Source of the DNA: an uncultured Chloroflexota bacterium
GTDB lineage: Bacteria; Chloroflexota; Anaerolineae; Anaerolineales; Anaerolineaceae
DNA: 64,000 nucleotides
Direction: 5' to 3'
NCBI GenBank assembly: GCA_902774215.1
Contig: CACYHU010000001.1
Coordinates: forward strand, 1-64,000
Under the pieces are notes generated by a model. That model did no database searches, was not told the origin of the DNA, and worked only from the letters and a program-made list of their open reading frames with translations. The translations under genes were made by a program, and so were the position numbers. Position 1 is the first letter of the stretch. Each line of letters begins with the position of its first letter. This document shows positions 1 through 7,775 of the stretch, one piece after another.

Positions 1-303
1 CTGCATCAGCAGGGTGTAGTTGGGCGAAAGGCGGTGATAACGGGTGGCACAGTAATGGGTCTGAAGGATCAACCCCCAGAGGGCTTCGGCGACTTCTTCT
101 AAATCCAGCATTGCGCTGTTGTAGATGCCTTCGGGTTCAAAGGGGAAGCCGTAGTTGTCAACGAGCTCCTGATTATCCGACGCGGCAGGAACCGGCTGAG
201 GATCACTGTTCTGCGGAATATCGGAGGCGCCGCCCGCCACGATGCGGTCGTACATCTCTTTGATTTCCTGATCCGTGATTTCGGTTATAAGCCGGTCGTC
301 CAT
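1..303 (-). CDS. Unknown protein, 5' part only (runs off left edge)
   Basis: An uninterrupted reading frame of 101 codons runs from ATG at 303 leftward to the window edge, so only the N-terminus is visible. It starts MDDRLITEITDQEIKEMYDR and has a Pro/Asp/Gln-rich stretch (about residues 30-50) before a more ordered segment containing LDLEEVAEALWGL. A weak AGAAAGG site lies about 13 bases upstream of the start. It is divergent from the oxidoreductase gene at 540, so the 236-base gap should hold two promoters. I do not recognise the family, and no signal peptide or membrane segment is present in the visible part. Confidence 0.6.
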   Translation of the reverse strand, partial: MDDRLITEITDQEIKEMYDRIVAGGASDIPQNSDPQPVPAASDNQELVDNYGFPFEPEGIYNSAMLDLEEVAEALWGLILQTHYCATRYHRLSPNYTLLMQ

Positions 304-500
304 CCCGTTGTTATGCCTTTCTTTAAAGATTTTAGAAATAACTATACTGTAATTTCTAATATACAAATATAATAGCACAAAATAATTAGAAAGTCAAGGG
401 GTAATTTAGAAATTGGTAGAAAATTGGCAGCTGCTGCGTTCAACGTAAATTATTTTCCATGATATATTTTTTTCATGTCTGAAAAGATGATTCTTTGCTT

Positions 501-531
501 TATAATTAGTACATAACATATTTCAGGAAGG
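501..531 (+). promoter_or_regulatory. -10 box and RBS of the GltD-like gene
   Basis: A consensus TATAAT at 501-506 and a strong AGGAAGG ribosome-binding site at 525-531 precede the ATG at 540 (8-base spacer). I see no convincing -35 hexamer, so the promoter is tentative; the RBS is clear and fixes the start. Confidence 0.45.
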
Positions 532-539
532 TAAAAGAT

Positions 540-1772
540 ATGTCCTCAATCAAAAAAGAAGCTGACCGATGTCTCAAATGCAAAAAGCCCATGTGCGCGG
601 CACACTGCCCGGTATCAACGCCCATACCGCAGGTCATGGATCTGTTCATAAACGGGAATATTAATCAAGCAGGTGAACTGCTCTTCAAAAACAATCCTCT
701 TTCCGCTGTTACTTCCATGATTTGTCCCCACGAAAAAAACTGCACAGGTCACTGTGTACTGGGGAAAAAGGGAGCACCGGTAGAATTTTACCGCATTGAG
801 GAATATATATCGAGATTTTATCTTGAAACGATGGATATCCCGGAAATAAAAAAGAATGGCATCAAAGTCGCGGTGACCGGAGCGGGACCTGCCGGAATTA
901 CCATGTCCATGCTTCTGCTTTCCAAAGGATATGATGTAACGCTTTTTGAAGCCGAGGACGATATCGGCGGTGTATTACGATACGGGATCCCTCCGTTCCG
1001 CCTGCCGAGAGATCTTCTCGATTTGTATAAGGATCTTATCCTCCGTGCCGGAATTCATTTCAGACCGAACACGAGAATCGGCTCCAACATAATGATAGAT
1101 GATCTTTTCCCGGACGGTTATAAAGCGGTATTCGTTTCCACCGGAACGGGAAGGCCGAGAAAACTCGGACTTGTGGGAGAGACCCTCGGACACGTCCATT
1201 TTGCGATCGATTATCTGAAATCTCCCTATGCGTTCAAACTGGGCAGGCGCCTGGTCGTGATCGGTGCGGGAAACGTAGCGATCGACGTGGCAAGGACCGC
1301 TATCAGAGTTTCCCATTCATTTGTCACGATCCTTCATTATATGGGAAAAGACGATATGACAGCCAATCATGATGAAGTGGAGATGGCTGAAATCGACGGT
1401 GTGGAATTCATCCATAATGCGCAGGCGGTCCGCATCATGGAGGATGCGGTAAGATACGTTTATGTCAAACGAACGGAAAATGAGGACGGGACACTCAGCT
1501 TCGAGGAAGACTATTCGCAGGTCTCTGACATCGCTGCAGATTCCGTGATCATCGCGATCGGTCAGGGACCGAGCGCGGATATTGTTACCGCCGGGGTCAA
1601 ACTGACTCAGAGGGGACTGTTTGACGTAAATGAATGGGGCGAAACAGATATCCCCGGTGTTTTTGCTGCCGGCGATATCGTTTCCGGCCCGAAGACCGTC
1701 GTGGATGCGGTCGCATTTACGAAAAAGGTATTCGGGAGAATGCAAGCGTATTTAGAGGGACAAACGGAATAA
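540..1772 (+). CDS. GltD/NfnB-family FAD- and NAD(P)-dependent oxidoreductase
   Basis: This is a flavoprotein of the glutamate synthase small-subunit family, which moves electrons between NAD(P)H, FAD and Fe-S clusters. The N-terminus has Cys residues 11, 14, 19 and 23 and a second set at 63, 69 and 73, as in the dihydropyrimidine-dehydrogenase/GltD Fe-S domain. An FAD dinucleotide-binding motif GAGPAG lies at 115-120, an NAD(P)-binding motif GAGNVAIDVAR near 240, and a C-terminal AAGDI FAD motif follows. At 410 residues it is shorter than typical GltD (about 450-490). No glutamate synthase large subunit, or NfnA-like partner, is next to it, so its physiological acceptor is unknown. It is transcribed alone, with a hairpin terminator downstream. 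Confidence 0.85.
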   Translation: MSSIKKEADRCLKCKKPMCAAHCPVSTPIPQVMDLFINGNINQAGELLFKNNPLSAVTSMICPHEKNCTGHCVLGKKGAPVEFYRIEEYISRFYLETMDIPEIKKNGIKVAVTGAGPAGITMSMLLLSKGYDVTLFEAEDDIGGVLRYGIPPFRLPRDLLDLYKDLILRAGIHFRPNTRIGSNIMIDDLFPDGYKAVFVSTGTGRPRKLGLVGETLGHVHFAIDYLKSPYAFKLGRRLVVIGAGNVAIDVARTAIRVSHSFVTILHYMGKDDMTANHDEVEMAEIDGVEFIHNAQAVRIMEDAVRYVYVKRTENEDGTLSFEEDYSQVSDIAADSVIIAIGQGPSADIVTAGVKLTQRGLFDVNEWGETDIPGVFAAGDIVSGPKTVVDAVAFTKKVFGRMQAYLEGQTE

Positions 1773-1833
1773 TCGCTCAAATAAAACCAAGCGAAAGAAA
1801 TTGTTCAGCTGCCTGCTGAGCTCTTTATAATGA

Positions 1834-1875
1834 AAAATCCACCGAAAGGATCCCTCCCGCCGGCGGATTTTCTTA
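1834..1875 (+). terminator. Rho-independent terminator after the GltD-like gene
   Basis: Arms AAAATCCACCG (1834-1844) and CGGCGGATTTT (1861-1871) pair with one mismatch around a 16-base loop. The right arm ends in a T-run. It lies 60 bases past the oxidoreductase stop. Confidence 0.6.
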
Positions 1876-1951
1876 CACCGTGTACTATACAATCAGCGGG
1901 AATGACGGGAATTATCACCTCTGACTGAGCAGCACCCTGTCCTGATTTCTT

Positions 1952-3214
1952 CTATGGCCTGGTAAAGAACGAATTTCCATCATTCGGATTTCCTGTCGAC
2001 GGAGCATCTCTTCCTGATGACTGTCCTGGTTGAGTCATTGGCCGGTCTTCATCTGTTCCGTGCACAGCCGGAGCAATCATGAAGCTTTCCGGATCTGACG
2101 CATTCTCAGGCCCTGCAGGTGTCTCCGGAACACCTTCTTCCGGGGGCATCACTTCTTTTGACTGCGGCGGCTCTGGTGGAAATTGAGAAGATCCTGTTCC
2201 CTTTCCTTCCGGAATCTGCTGTATTGGAGCAATCTCTTCCCGGGGTGCATCTGTACCTTCGTTTTTATTCAAACCGGTAATCAGATCAGAAGGGGGATTT
2301 TCTCCCGGAGCCTGAAGCAGATGATTTTCGTTGGAGCCTGTCTCTTCCTTGTTGATTCCCGGTGCATCCGGCTCCGGTTTTACAGCTGACGGACCTTCAC
2401 CCTGTGCCGGATGTTCTTCCCGTACAGATTCATTTCCATATGCATGATCCTGCATTGTTTCATTATTCCCCGGAAGGGCTGGAACAGGCATGGTCTCCGG
2501 ATGCTCCCTTTTTTCAAATTCTTCCGGTTTTTCCATCTTTCTGCTGTATTGACCTATCGAAAGATTTTCCCTGCGTGCGTTTTGCGTATTCGACCAATTC
2601 AGATGTTCAACAGATATATCAGCCGGTATTGATATTTCAATATGGCCTTTAATGGCTTCGACGGTTTTGTCTCCGCTGCCGAAGCGGGAAGAGATACCGA
2701 TCAAAACCGTTTCCTGTTCATTTCCGGGAAAAGTTTCACCCGGATAAATTGCCTTGATCGTACGGTCCATGGTATCTTCAACTTTTTCAAACCGAACCGG
2801 AGGGAGAGCGTTGATCACTGTCTGTGCGTCATCACTCAATGGTTCTGCAGATAGCACTTCACCTCTTGCATTCAGCTGATATTGGATCGAGATATCGCCT
2901 GTATCCATACTGACATAGGTCCAGGGTACATATTTCGATGCAGCATATGCGGATGTGGGAACAAGGATCACCAGACTCGAGAGAATGATCAGCCCCTTAT
3001 ACTTCAGTCTGTCCGCAAATCGATGCAGCTTTTTCCGGGTCTCTTCAATTGCAATATATGCGCGATCCTGAACAGAGAGAAGAGAAGGCTCAAGAAGAAT
3101 ACGCTGTCCCGGCTGAAAATTCCGGTTTTTGATCCGGATAAACCGACCTCCGGGTGCAAGAACCACCGCCTTTTTCTCCCTGACGCTCAGGACAAGGGCA
3201 AAGTCACCGATCAT
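1952..3214 (-). CDS. rsgI: Anti-sigma-I factor RsgI-like membrane protein
   Basis: This is the membrane-bound anti-sigma factor that should hold SigI inactive until an outside signal. The cytoplasmic RsgI N-terminal domain covers residues 1-60, a single membrane helix about 73-92 (GLIILSSLVILVPTSAYAAS), then an outside domain with the YVSxD...N.rGeVlsaepL pattern of RsgI juxtamembrane domains, and a long Pro/Glu/Gly-rich tail (about 210-420). It overlaps the sigI stop by four bases (ATGA), so the pair is translationally coupled. Two oddities: the DINPS segment, whose Asn-Pro bond is the self-cleavage site in studied RsgI proteins, reads DTGDIS here (residues 104-109), and the tail shows no recognisable carbohydrate-binding module. 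Confidence 0.82.
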   Translation of the reverse strand: MIGDFALVLSVREKKAVVLAPGGRFIRIKNRNFQPGQRILLEPSLLSVQDRAYIAIEETRKKLHRFADRLKYKGLIILSSLVILVPTSAYAASKYVPWTYVSMDTGDISIQYQLNARGEVLSAEPLSDDAQTVINALPPVRFEKVEDTMDRTIKAIYPGETFPGNEQETVLIGISSRFGSGDKTVEAIKGHIEISIPADISVEHLNWSNTQNARRENLSIGQYSRKMEKPEEFEKREHPETMPVPALPGNNETMQDHAYGNESVREEHPAQGEGPSAVKPEPDAPGINKEETGSNENHLLQAPGENPPSDLITGLNKNEGTDAPREEIAPIQQIPEGKGTGSSQFPPEPPQSKEVMPPEEGVPETPAGPENASDPESFMIAPAVHGTDEDRPMTQPGQSSGRDAPSTGNPNDGNSFFTRP

Positions 3215-3879
3215 ACATCCCCCTTTCCGGAAAAATACTCCTGAATCCCGGGAAAATCTCCTGCTTCAATTTCAACGGATGCAATAATATACTTCCGAAA
3301 TTTATCCAATAGTTTTCGTGCGATCGGAACCCCGATTTCCATTTCTGCCGCGGGGAGTTTGAGTGTTCTCCGCAGTCTGTTCAGCAGTTCGGCAATTGCA
3401 CAGACAAAACGGGCTGCTTTCAGGCATACTGAACGGGTCTTTTGCGCTTTCGGACAGGCATTTGGCAGGTCAAAAAAATCGATCTGATATCGCTGCAGGA
3501 TTGCTGCGAGTTCTGCGATTTCTTCGGGAAGCGTCCTGTCCGGCATGTCCTGAATCAGTTTTTTTTCGATCGAAGTTCTCAGACCTTCAATTTCACTGTC
3601 ATCACTTATTTCCCCGCTGAAGACATCCGGTTCAACGGAAAGCTCCTGCCCGTAATGCCTGTTGGAGCGGATGAAGTCGATGAGCCTGTGCCGGATGACG
3701 ACCGCGGCATAAGTTTGAAGCGACCCTTTCGATGGGTCATGGCTCTGCGCCGCTTCCCAGAACGCCGAGAGAGCTATGCTGTACTCGTCATCAGACCGGC
3801 TGACCGGACGCCCGAGTACAAAGGAAGCAGTCCGCAATATGAAAGCTTCATTGTTTTGAAACAGTTCTTCCTGATCCAC
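3211..3879 (-). CDS. sigI: RNA polymerase sigma factor SigI
   Basis: This is an alternative sigma-70 family factor of the SigI group (222 residues). Near residues 28-75 it shows the region-2 pattern of this group (DDEYSIALSAFWEAAQSHD, then TYAAVVIRHRLIDFIRSN). The C-terminal half has the SigI-specific helix-turn-helix region. The start is a GTG at 3877-3879 with GGAA 8 bases upstream. SigI factors respond to heat in Bacillus and to extracellular polysaccharides in cellulolytic clostridia. The adjacent rsgI and the secreted SH3 gene just upstream are candidate partners or targets. Confidence 0.85.
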   Translation of the reverse strand: MDQEELFQNNEAFILRTASFVLGRPVSRSDDEYSIALSAFWEAAQSHDPSKGSLQTYAAVVIRHRLIDFIRSNRHYGQELSVEPDVFSGEISDDSEIEGLRTSIEKKLIQDMPDRTLPEEIAELAAILQRYQIDFFDLPNACPKAQKTRSVCLKAARFVCAIAELLNRLRRTLKLPAAEMEIGVPIARKLLDKFRKYIIASVEIEAGDFPGIQEYFSGKGDV

Positions 3880-3982
3880 GATTTATTCCGTTTCTTCGTT
3901 TCTGCTGAAATTTGATCGATCTGCTGATCAAAAACTATTCAGGTTATTATCATCTAATTATATATCTTTTGTAATTGTTTGG

Positions 3983-4028
3983 AATCTGCAGAGGTATTCT
4001 CCTTCATTGGTTTTTGCCTCTGCAGATT
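3983..4028. terminator. Long perfect hairpin between sigI and the SH3-repeat gene
   Basis: Arms AATCTGCAGAGG (3983-3994) and CCTCTGCAGATT (4017-4028) are perfectly complementary over 12 bp with a 22-base loop. It follows the stop of the minus-strand gene at 4042 and probably ends or attenuates that transcript before sigI. No clean U-run follows on either strand, so termination is not certain. Confidence 0.5.
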
Positions 4029-4041
4029 TCACTTTCCTGTA

Positions 4042-4911
4042 TTATCCCTGATTGTTTGCGGGGTTGGCGGGCGGCTGCTGACCGTTTTCAGGTTTCGCCG
4101 GAGGCTCCGATCCATATTCCGGTTTCTCCGGTGGTTCCTGTCCGCCGCCCGGCTTTAATTCTGAGAGAGCACTGTTCAGAACGTAGCCGATGGTTCCGTT
4201 GATGCTGACTTTTACATAATCACCGTCTTCTTCAAGAATTTCAGCGACAGCTCCATTTTCGATGGTTTCTAAAACATCTGAATCTGTATCTGCGTCTGCG
4301 AACAGGCTGACGGTTTCTGCATCATCTGTATCAATCACAGCCAGATTCATCGGGGGCTGACCCTGCATCTGTCCGTTCTGTCCGCCGTTCATCTGCGGAT
4401 CGTTCATCGGGGGCTGACCCTGCATCTGTCCGTTCTGTCCGCCGTTCATCTGCGGGCCGTTCATCGGGGGCTGACCCTGCATCTGCCCGTTCTGTCCGCC
4501 ATTCATCTGCGGACCGTTCATCGGGGGCTGACCCTGCATCTGTCCGTTCTGTCCGCCGTTCATCTGCGGACCGTTCATCGGCGGCTGACCCTGCATCTGA
4601 CCGTTCTGTCCGCCGTTCATCTGCGGACCGTTCATCGGCGGCTGGCCCTGCATCTGCCCGTTCTGTTCACCGTTCATCTGCGGACCATTCATCGGGGGCT
4701 GGCCCTGCATCTGTCCGTTCTGTCCGCTATTCATCTGCGGACTGTTCATCGGCGGCTGGCCCTGCATCTGCCCGTTCTGTCCGCCGTTCATCTGCGGACC
4801 GTTCATCGGCGGCTGATTTATTTGGTTGGTAGGATAGGTGTCAGCCATTGCTGCACCTGCGATGAGGCAAAAAGCCAGAAGCGTTATAAAGATTAAAATT
4901 GATTTTTTCAT
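4042..4911 (-). CDS. Secreted repeat protein with SH3 domain
   Basis: This is a predicted exported protein of 289 residues. It has a signal peptide (MKKSILIFITLLAFCLIAGAAMA, cleavage near residue 23), then eight tandem 19-residue units of the form PPMNGPQMNGGQNGQMQGQ plus a partial ninth (about 33-188). A bacterial SH3-like domain follows (about 190-250, with VSLFADADTDSDVLETI and GTIGYVL typical of SH3_3), then a Pro/Gly-rich tail. SH3b domains commonly bind cell wall, so an envelope or cell-wall role is inferred. It lies upstream of sigI on the same strand. A candidate SigI-type promoter precedes it, which would make it a regulon member. Confidence 0.75.
   Translation of the reverse strand: MKKSILIFITLLAFCLIAGAAMADTYPTNQINQPPMNGPQMNGGQNGQMQGQPPMNSPQMNSGQNGQMQGQPPMNGPQMNGEQNGQMQGQPPMNGPQMNGGQNGQMQGQPPMNGPQMNGGQNGQMQGQPPMNGPQMNGGQNGQMQGQPPMNGPQMNGGQNGQMQGQPPMNDPQMNGGQNGQMQGQPPMNLAVIDTDDAETVSLFADADTDSDVLETIENGAVAEILEEDGDYVKVSINGTIGYVLNSALSELKPGGGQEPPEKPEYGSEPPAKPENGQQPPANPANNQG
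4346..4814 (-). repeat. 57-bp in-frame tandem repeat array
   Basis: Eight contiguous 57-bp units and a partial ninth lie inside the SH3 gene. They encode 19-residue Met/Asn/Gln/Gly/Pro units. Copies differ mainly at third positions and at a few Gly/Ser/Glu/Asp sites (units 2, 3 and 8), so the array is not a very recent expansion. Its near identity makes copy-number change by slippage or recombination likely. Confidence 0.92.
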
Positions 4912-4970
4912 TGTATTATTCCTCTTTTCAATTTTTTTGTACGTTTTTCCCGTACATTAGCTTTAAGCGG

Positions 4971-4994
4971 AACGTCAATAAAAAAAAGGGGGGT
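4971..4994 (-). promoter_or_regulatory. Candidate SigI-type promoter of the SH3-repeat gene
   Basis: On the minus strand an ACCCCCC run (4994-4988) is followed 14 bases later by CGTT (4974-4971), about 60 bases before the ATG at 4911. SigI promoters of Bacillus and Clostridium thermocellum combine a C-run -35 with a CGWA-like -10, which this resembles imperfectly. A TTGACG overlapping the same place could instead be a vegetative -35. Confidence 0.3.
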
Positions 4995-5330
4995 AGGAAA
5001 TATTTTTATCAATTTCAGTTTTTGATCACACATTTATTGTATATATGGCGAAAAAGAATCTGTCTTTGATCTGAAAAGTATGCAATTTAATGACAATAAT
5101 CCAAGCCCCCGCGCACAATAACCGGTCATCGAATGGGCAGATCAGTATCGCTATCAACTGCTTGAAATGTGGTTCACAAAGCAAATCCGTAAGCTTCCGC
5201 CATGGAGATCCTTTTTAAATGCATTCAGATTCGTTCTAAATACTGCAGGAATCCCGGAGATACCGTGCAGGGAAAATCATATTGATGGCATAAGTTGGCA
5301 AGTATGGCTTGGGAGCTGTTTTCGTAAGAC

Positions 5331-5514
5331 GGGGACTGGACCCGAAGGTGCCTGTCCCCGGGAGCGGCTTCTATGTTAAGGACTTTGGAAGAAACGACCC
5401 TGCACGGGCGGTGGTATTGAGGGGACGTACACAACTGACCCTTTCGGGTCAGATTGCATACGTCCCCCTGACCCTTGCGGGTCAGATTTTGAGCGGTCCC
5501 GTGATACGGGACCG
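5331..5514. repeat. Cluster of REP-like palindromes
   Basis: Several short GC-rich inverted repeats are packed together. GGGGAC (5331-5336) pairs with GTCCCC (5354-5359) and contains GGTGCCTGTCC. An outer stem GGGGACGTA/TACGTCCCC (5421-5429, 5459-5467) encloses CTGACCC/GGGTCAG (5435-5441, 5446-5452). A second CTGACCC/GGGTCAG follows at 5468-5474 and 5479-5485, then CGGTCCCGT/ACGGGACCG (5494-5502, 5506-5514). This looks like a bacterial interspersed mosaic element. The rest of the non-coding stretch 4912-5534 holds only the promoter candidate and no gene I can support. Confidence 0.75.
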
Positions 5515-5534
5515 GGGCAGGTTTCAGATATCTT

Positions 5535-6041
5535 TTACTTTGAAATCAGTTTTGCAGTGCCTTCGGAAATTTGAAGGGCGGTGCCTTCGCTCAGGGTGAT
5601 GTCAGCAGAGGCATCTTTCTTCAGCGTCACGCGATTCAGTACATCGCCGTAGCTTCCCAGAATTTCAACTTCCAGTTCGGAGAGCTCCTGCATCATGCCG
5701 CCGAGTGCTCCGAACAGGCTGCCCCAGTTTGTGCCGCTGCTGCTGTCGAGGTTGTCATAAGCGGAGCCGAGTGAGTTGTACATGTTATTCAGAGATTCTC
5801 CTTCTGTTGAAAGGCAGGTGATGCGGTAGCTGCCAGCTGGAATGTCTCTGCCGATGATATATTTTCCTTCCTGAAGCGTCATCTCTACAGCGTCCAGTCC
5901 CCTTCGGGTGATCTCTGCTTTTACGGATTCAAAAAGCGACCGGAGCTGAGTGTCGGTGAGGTTCCGGAGTTCATCGCTCTGTCCGAGTACCGGAAGGGAA
6001 ACGAGCAAAACGGCAAGCAATACAAATACAAACTTTTTCAT
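5535..6041 (-). CDS. Small secreted protein of unknown function (IPAGSY-type)
   Basis: This predicted exported protein has 168 residues. The start is the ATG at 6041, supported by a GGAGGAA site 8-9 bases upstream; the open frame extends further but lacks an RBS and signal sequence there. It has a signal peptide (MKKFVFVLLAVLLVSLPVLGQS), a helical region (LTDTQLRSLFESVKAEITRRG), and a beta-rich domain containing GKYIIGRDIPAGSYRITC, a motif seen in many uncharacterised exported Gram-positive and Chloroflexota proteins. It ends in another strand region (TLSEGTALQISEG). The function is unknown; an envelope role is inferred from export only. Confidence 0.7.
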   Translation of the reverse strand: MKKFVFVLLAVLLVSLPVLGQSDELRNLTDTQLRSLFESVKAEITRRGLDAVEMTLQEGKYIIGRDIPAGSYRITCLSTEGESLNNMYNSLGSAYDNLDSSSGTNWGSLFGALGGMMQELSELEVEILGSYGDVLNRVTLKKDASADITLSEGTALQISEGTAKLISK

Positions 6042-6446
6042 AATATATTCCTCCATAGAAAAGGTTTTTTCACGGAAGCCACGCGGCGCCGTGTTTGCCT
6101 TAACCATAATCCATAGATGTCCGATTCCGGTTTTCTGAAAACATGTACCATCGGCAGCGATTGCCTGCAAATGCAGGCAAACCAATGTATAATAGAACTC
6201 ATACCTCCAAATGTTTTCTGAATGTAATTCAAATGTAATCAAAAAACCGGATCGTTTGAATCCTGTGATATTATTTTCAGTCCTTGTGTTTTGGGGCCTG
6301 GCGCCCAATTGATTAGCCGCTTTTTTTGAAATAAATAAACAAAAAACGGAAACGCGATGTTCCTTCCGTTTTATTGCACTGCCCGGAATCAAACTGCTTG
6401 ATCCGAGGCTGTTCGTTTTGTTCTGTCCTGAAATAAAGGAGGCTGT
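6042..6446. other. Intergenic region with small palindromes
   Basis: This stretch of about 405 bases lies between divergent small genes. It holds a perfect hairpin TTGCCTGC/GCAGGCAA (6161-6168, 6173-6180, 4-base loop), not followed by a T-run, and presumably the promoters of both flanking genes. I could not support a gene here: open frames are short, lack ribosome-binding sites and resemble nothing I know. Confidence 0.5.
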
Positions 6447-6752
6447 GTGAAAAACTCTCTGGAATGTGTTTTGGCTGCCGCAGGATTTGGTGCTTTCGGC
6501 TGTTTGCTTGGACATCTGCTGGGAAAGAAGAAGGGCTATACCGAGGGATACAAAAAAGGAACCAAGGATCGTGAAAACGAGATCTTCACGGATTTTGTAA
6601 TTTATATGTCTCCTGATGATGCGCTCGACTTCATTTATGATCTCAAAGAAGATGACGACAATGTTCCTCTGATGGTAATCCGCCCTGAGAAATATGACTA
6701 TATTGACGGTAACGGTTTTGATATCGGCAAGCTTAATCTTAATTTTGGTTAA
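6447..6752 (+). CDS. Small membrane-anchored protein, unknown
   Basis: This is a 101-residue protein with a GTG start at 6447, four bases after an AAGGAGG site (6436-6442). One N-terminal membrane helix (about residues 5-25, Gly/Ala/Leu-rich) is followed by a Lys/Gly-rich basic segment (KKKGYTEGYKKGTKDR) and an acidic soluble tail. It is probably a single-pass protein with a cytoplasmic C-terminus, inferred from the positive charges after the helix. No family is recognised. Confidence 0.6.
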   Translation: MKNSLECVLAAAGFGAFGCLLGHLLGKKKGYTEGYKKGTKDRENEIFTDFVIYMSPDDALDFIYDLKEDDDNVPLMVIRPEKYDYIDGNGFDIGKLNLNFG

Positions 6753-6891
6753 TATTGCTGAGTATAATTGAAAAGAGCGGCAGGTTTGGAATATTTGTTA
6801 TCCTGCCTCGATTAAAACGACAATGCGATGCTGTTTTTAACGAAAATTTCTTTTGAAAACACTGATTATTGACTATCTCGTAAAAAATGAG

Positions 6892-6947
6892 TCGAAGTAA
6901 CCTGTTCTGTTGACTCATTTTGAGTCAACGAAAACAGGTCACTTCGA
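6892..6947. repeat. Long imperfect inverted repeat
   Basis: TCGAAGT (6892-6898) pairs with ACTTCGA (6941-6947), ACCTGTT with AACAGGT inside it, and TTGACTCA (6910-6917) with TGAGTCAA (6921-6928) at the tip. It forms a hairpin of about 24 bp with small mismatches and a 3-base loop, between the small membrane gene and the CPBP protease. No T-run follows on either strand, so it is not a clear terminator. It may be a palindromic protein site or an element end. Confidence 0.6.
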
Positions 6948-7046
6948 TGCAAACTGAATAAATCGGCACTTACATAAATTTACGGTGCAGGGAGATGCTC
7001 GAAAACTTATTTTTCGGAATAACCGCTGCCCGGAAAGGAAAATGAT

Positions 7047-7760
7047 ATGCGTAAACTTTACAGAGAAAAAGAAATCCTTTTTGCACTGCTGTGGATCATT
7101 GCCTATTGTTTCGTGATGACCCCGCTGAAGGGGAATTACGGGTATGGAAGCGCAGTGATGATGCTGGCACTGGCCGTCTTTGCTGTGTCGGTCTATTTAT
7201 TTGTAAAGCGGAACCATCTTGAACAGAAATACGGACTTTCCGGCTGGCCAAAGGATATGAAACGCTATCTTTATTTTCTTCCGATGTTTATCCTCGCGAC
7301 AGGGAATCTCTGGGATGGGTTTGCGCTTTCCTTCCGCGGCGCAGAGCTGGTGATTGCAGTTGTATCCATGATCCTTATCGGTTTTATTGAAGAAATGATA
7401 TTCCGCGGGTTCCTTTTCAGGGCGATGCTTGCGAAGGATAAGCCGGCGGTGGCGGTCACGGTCGTTTCGCTGACGTTCGGGATCGGACATATCGTCAATC
7501 TGTTCGCCGGACAGGGCGGGCTTGAAACAGCCCTGCAGGTGGTCTTTGCGGTAAGCTGGGGATTTATGCTGACGATGGCGTTTTACAAAAGCGGCAGCCT
7601 GTTTCCGAGCATTGTAACTCATGCCATGATCGACGTGTTTTCACTGTTTGGCGCGGAAAGCGGCATCATGGACCGCATCTATATCGGGGCGACGGTGGTG
7701 ACGGCGGTCATTTACTGCATCTATCTGAGCAGACTGAAAGAGAACAGACTGAAAGCATGA
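7047..7760 (+). CDS. CPBP (CAAX/Abi) family intramembrane metalloprotease
   Basis: This polytopic membrane protein has 237 residues and the three CPBP motifs: EEMIFR (Glu115, Glu116, Arg120), FGIGH (His148) and HAMID (His192, Asp196), which together form the intramembrane metal/catalytic site of Abi/Rce1-like proteases. About seven hydrophobic segments are visible. A GGAAAGGAA site precedes the ATG. Family members process prenylated or membrane peptides, or give bacteriocin immunity; the substrate here is unknown. It is convergent with the HAD gene 15 bases downstream. Confidence 0.85.
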   Translation: MRKLYREKEILFALLWIIAYCFVMTPLKGNYGYGSAVMMLALAVFAVSVYLFVKRNHLEQKYGLSGWPKDMKRYLYFLPMFILATGNLWDGFALSFRGAELVIAVVSMILIGFIEEMIFRGFLFRAMLAKDKPAVAVTVVSLTFGIGHIVNLFAGQGGLETALQVVFAVSWGFMLTMAFYKSGSLFPSIVTHAMIDVFSLFGAESGIMDRIYIGATVVTAVIYCIYLSRLKENRLKA

Positions 7761-7775
7761 TCTGAACAGCAGGTA

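Noticed and set aside
4346..4814. CRISPR-like appearance of the 57-bp array
   Set aside because: Units are contiguous without spacers and in frame within a secreted protein. The same reasoning rejects the array at 56362-56780.
5167..5379. A 70-codon plus-strand frame next to the REP-like palindromes
   Set aside because: It runs into the palindromes, has no RBS and no recognisable protein features.
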